Shown piece by piece: positions 24,301-24,975 of a stretch of 24,975 nt of DNA. The stretch lies in NCBI GenBank assembly GCA_903902945.1, contig CAIUWU010000044.1:1-24975 (forward strand), given 5' to 3'. Within the stretch, counting starts at the first letter, position 1. Each line of letters begins with the position of its first letter. Made by a program: the position numbers and the translations under genes. The DNA comes from an uncultured Pseudomonadota bacterium. Lineage in GTDB: Bacteria > Pseudomonadota > Gammaproteobacteria > Methylococcales > Methylomonadaceae. The notes under the pieces are model-generated. The model was not told the DNA's origin and made no database searches. It saw only the letters and a program-made list of their open reading frames with translations.

Positions 24301-24975
24301 AATGCTGCAAGCTGTCGGCATGATGCTGCAAAACATTGCGCAGTCTTATCACATTATCGGTCGCTACACTCAACCGGCTTTACTAAAGCTGCTGACTGAT
24401 GGCATCAATCCCTTAACAGTGCCGATTAAGAAAATCGGCAAAATTGTCGTCTCTGGTTCTATGAGCGATTTTTCGGCGCTAAACAAACAATTTTCTGTCC
24501 CTGAACTTATCAATGTTTTCAACGATTATCTCGAAATCTGTTCTGCATCATTCATTACCCATGGTGGTCAGGTGGCTCGTTACTCCAGAAGCGGCATCAT
24601 TGCTCACTTTGCCCCCGAGCAAGTCGATGTAGCAATAGCCGCTTGCGAAGATGCTTATAAACGTTTGCAGTGCTTGGTTGCCAATAATATATTTCAGGAA
24701 GCAAGTGCTATAGCGTTTGGTTTCGGCATCGTGTCCGGCTCAATGATTGAAGGCAATATCGGATCGTCGATAAAAATGGACTACACCGTTTTGGGAGATA
24801 CCGTTGATGAGGCCATATATTTGGCGGCTTTCGCGCGTGATAAGCATCAAGCGATTGCAATCGAGGATTCGCTTCTGCCAAGCGCCGACCCCTCTTGGGA
24901 CTTTGAAGACGCCGGTGAGTTTGAAATTAGTGACCTAAATAAACCGATCAGAATACACACATTATCAAATTTCGA
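21350..24975 (+). CDS. Giant fusion: DoxX-like membrane region, NDH-2-like flavoprotein, cNMP-binding, BLUF and pseudo-cyclase (3' end outside window)
   Basis: One open frame of 1,208 codons runs off the right edge. Residues 14-347: about ten hydrophobic helices, DoxX/DoxD-like. 360-765: type II NADH dehydrogenase-like, with IVIVGGGLSAL (Gly365-367), a degenerate second dinucleotide motif VVGAQETSYA (524-527), no C-terminal GD motif, and the NDH-2 tail VPGLERNLRIIFDWFLALAF. 770-870: cyclic-nucleotide-binding fold, with GDYFGEI (Glu820) and Arg829. 882-980: BLUF, with Tyr887, Asn910/911, Gln929, Trp971 and Met973 present. About 1028-1175: class III cyclase fold, with metal Asp replaced by Ser1037 and Ser1081, and Asn/Arg by Asp1153 and Tyr1157. 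The last two domains resemble Beggiatoa bPAC. AGG lies seven bases before the ATG; no clear promoter is visible in 21074-21349. The gene is visibly A+T-richer than its neighbours. Likely a membrane photosensor; its output is unknown. Confidence 0.88.
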   Translation, partial: MLHPLFCPLRHRKILLTVFSITGLLLFSRAIVAHERWILSPEQIAQWNAHLKPELFSSVSNLNLIMISGFALFIIGWVWLGFTGARELFPDLQARLSSYGDHVPRILRVCIAWILLSSALGAEPRFGVDPFTSPTFLAPDLELNQLDSKWYWLRWAEIILGLTILFGFYVRVFAALAIGLCLLGGSLYGEAIMAYAGAFIGANLYLLLQGPGRHYLPLPTLPLVRPLQAWLGDQPRLRAQAIMRIMTGTTLLYLGIFFKVLQPNLSIGIITIYQLPILSINPEAFTLFMALVEVSAGILMIAGVLLRPLSLFLLTAFSVFALLLPETPTEHILFYGVVVSCLINSAGHLKRPEPGDKAANIVIVGGGLSALQAAIKIEKLIGQYSRVNITLLNEQANFLFIPFLSEVIGGTVQPGNVVNPLRRIVQQTQVVVGHLDAIDPKSQKVIAKRKNNEPLELAYDSLILTLTAKSGGSAIPGMMSHACTIDSVADALRIRQRVLDLVEEAEFEPDLTEQKRLLTFAVVGAQETSYAIAVAISQIIRAAESSYSVLRNRGWQIHLYADPKSTWSEFETIIGAKRSQCLLKVGITEHHDERIESVTERQLFFSNGQSQAVGLVINTSLQLPSIPIIGQTDLVAPFTIDQELRLKGFENIWITELSLVAGQSPFVFTNDLVQLGASAGFNAWAHSQGYELRHFQKRKWFLQPYTMGEHSLCRLGFLIISGKPAWFISRFINLLSVPGLERNLRIIFDWFLALAFRNDIAVLAQTPSEHLQKSHFKAGDYIFQQGDAAQFAYVVDCGRLKVIQDGRSVNELRPGDYFGEILPTHQNRRVETVRCLSDCELRLLSQSDLKALIQSGWLMNKAIRNLSDYRSDSEAPIVVEGMKRLTYISKVNAVLTEEEILEIGRQSSFNNRKIDVTGVLISAGEYFFQILEGEQSVVDQLLEKIGRDPRHCDITVLTAEYDWEERLFSDWNMKTVAITESTDLMLQAVGMMLQNIAQSYHIIGRYTQPALLKLLTDGINPLTVPIKKIGKIVVSGSMSDFSALNKQFSVPELINVFNDYLEICSASFITHGGQVARYSRSGIIAHFAPEQVDVAIAACEDAYKRLQCLVANNIFQEASAIAFGFGIVSGSMIEGNIGSSIKMDYTVLGDTVDEAIYLAAFARDKHQAIAIEDSLLPSADPSWDFEDAGEFEISDLNKPIRIHTLSNF

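Noticed and set aside
1..24975. CRISPR arrays, tRNA genes, insertion sequences, prophage genes
   Set aside because: No regularly spaced repeats, cloverleaf-like sequences, transposase or integrase motifs were found on reading both strands.

Overview
The window looks like a chromosomal segment from a gammaproteobacterium, most likely a type I (RuMP-cycle) methanotroph of the Methylomonas/Methylobacter kind. The reasons are a 3-hexulose-6-phosphate synthase cut by the left edge, the gene order gshB-tonB-yqgE-ruvX-pyrR-pyrB-pyrC' (also known from Pseudomonas), and a general set of gammaproteobacterial housekeeping genes. No tRNA, rRNA, CRISPR array, insertion sequence or phage gene was recognised.

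Left part, minus strand (1-7584). Going leftward there are small transcription units: rpmB-rpmG; a lipoprotein of the alpha/beta-hydrolase fold; proA-nadD-rsfS; mlaC; cmoA-cmoB; a ComEA-like helix-hairpin-helix protein; and hps. Several are separated by hairpins that look like intrinsic terminators.

Centre, plus strand (7725-16249). Eleven genes are packed with overlaps or short gaps: gshB, a TonB-like protein, yqgE, ruvX, pyrR, pyrB, a dihydroorotase-like gene that has lost its metal ligands (pyrC'), a small c-type cytochrome lipoprotein, a LOG-family phosphoribohydrolase, and a MoxR ATPase/DUF58 pair. PyrB plus PyrC' is the class A aspartate transcarbamoylase arrangement. The run ends convergently against the minus-strand pair wrbA and arsC (16240-17197).

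Right part, plus strand. hldE-ubiA-radical SAM form a second tight operon (17269-21073). After a 276-base gap comes the outstanding feature: one uninterrupted reading frame from 21350 to the right edge, at least 1,208 residues. In order it carries a polytopic DoxX/DoxD-like membrane region, a type II NADH dehydrogenase-like flavoprotein region with eroded nucleotide-binding motifs, a cyclic-nucleotide-binding domain, a BLUF blue-light-sensing domain with its photochemical residues intact, and a class III nucleotide cyclase domain. The BLUF-cyclase half resembles the photoactivated adenylate cyclase bPAC of Beggiatoa, but both metal-binding Asp and the transition-state Asn/Arg are replaced, so the cyclase looks like a pseudoenzyme. 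A membrane-bound, light-sensing, cyclic-nucleotide-binding redox-type fusion is the best candidate here for an undescribed system.

All calls come from reading the sequence and from remembered family motifs. No database or structure search was run.
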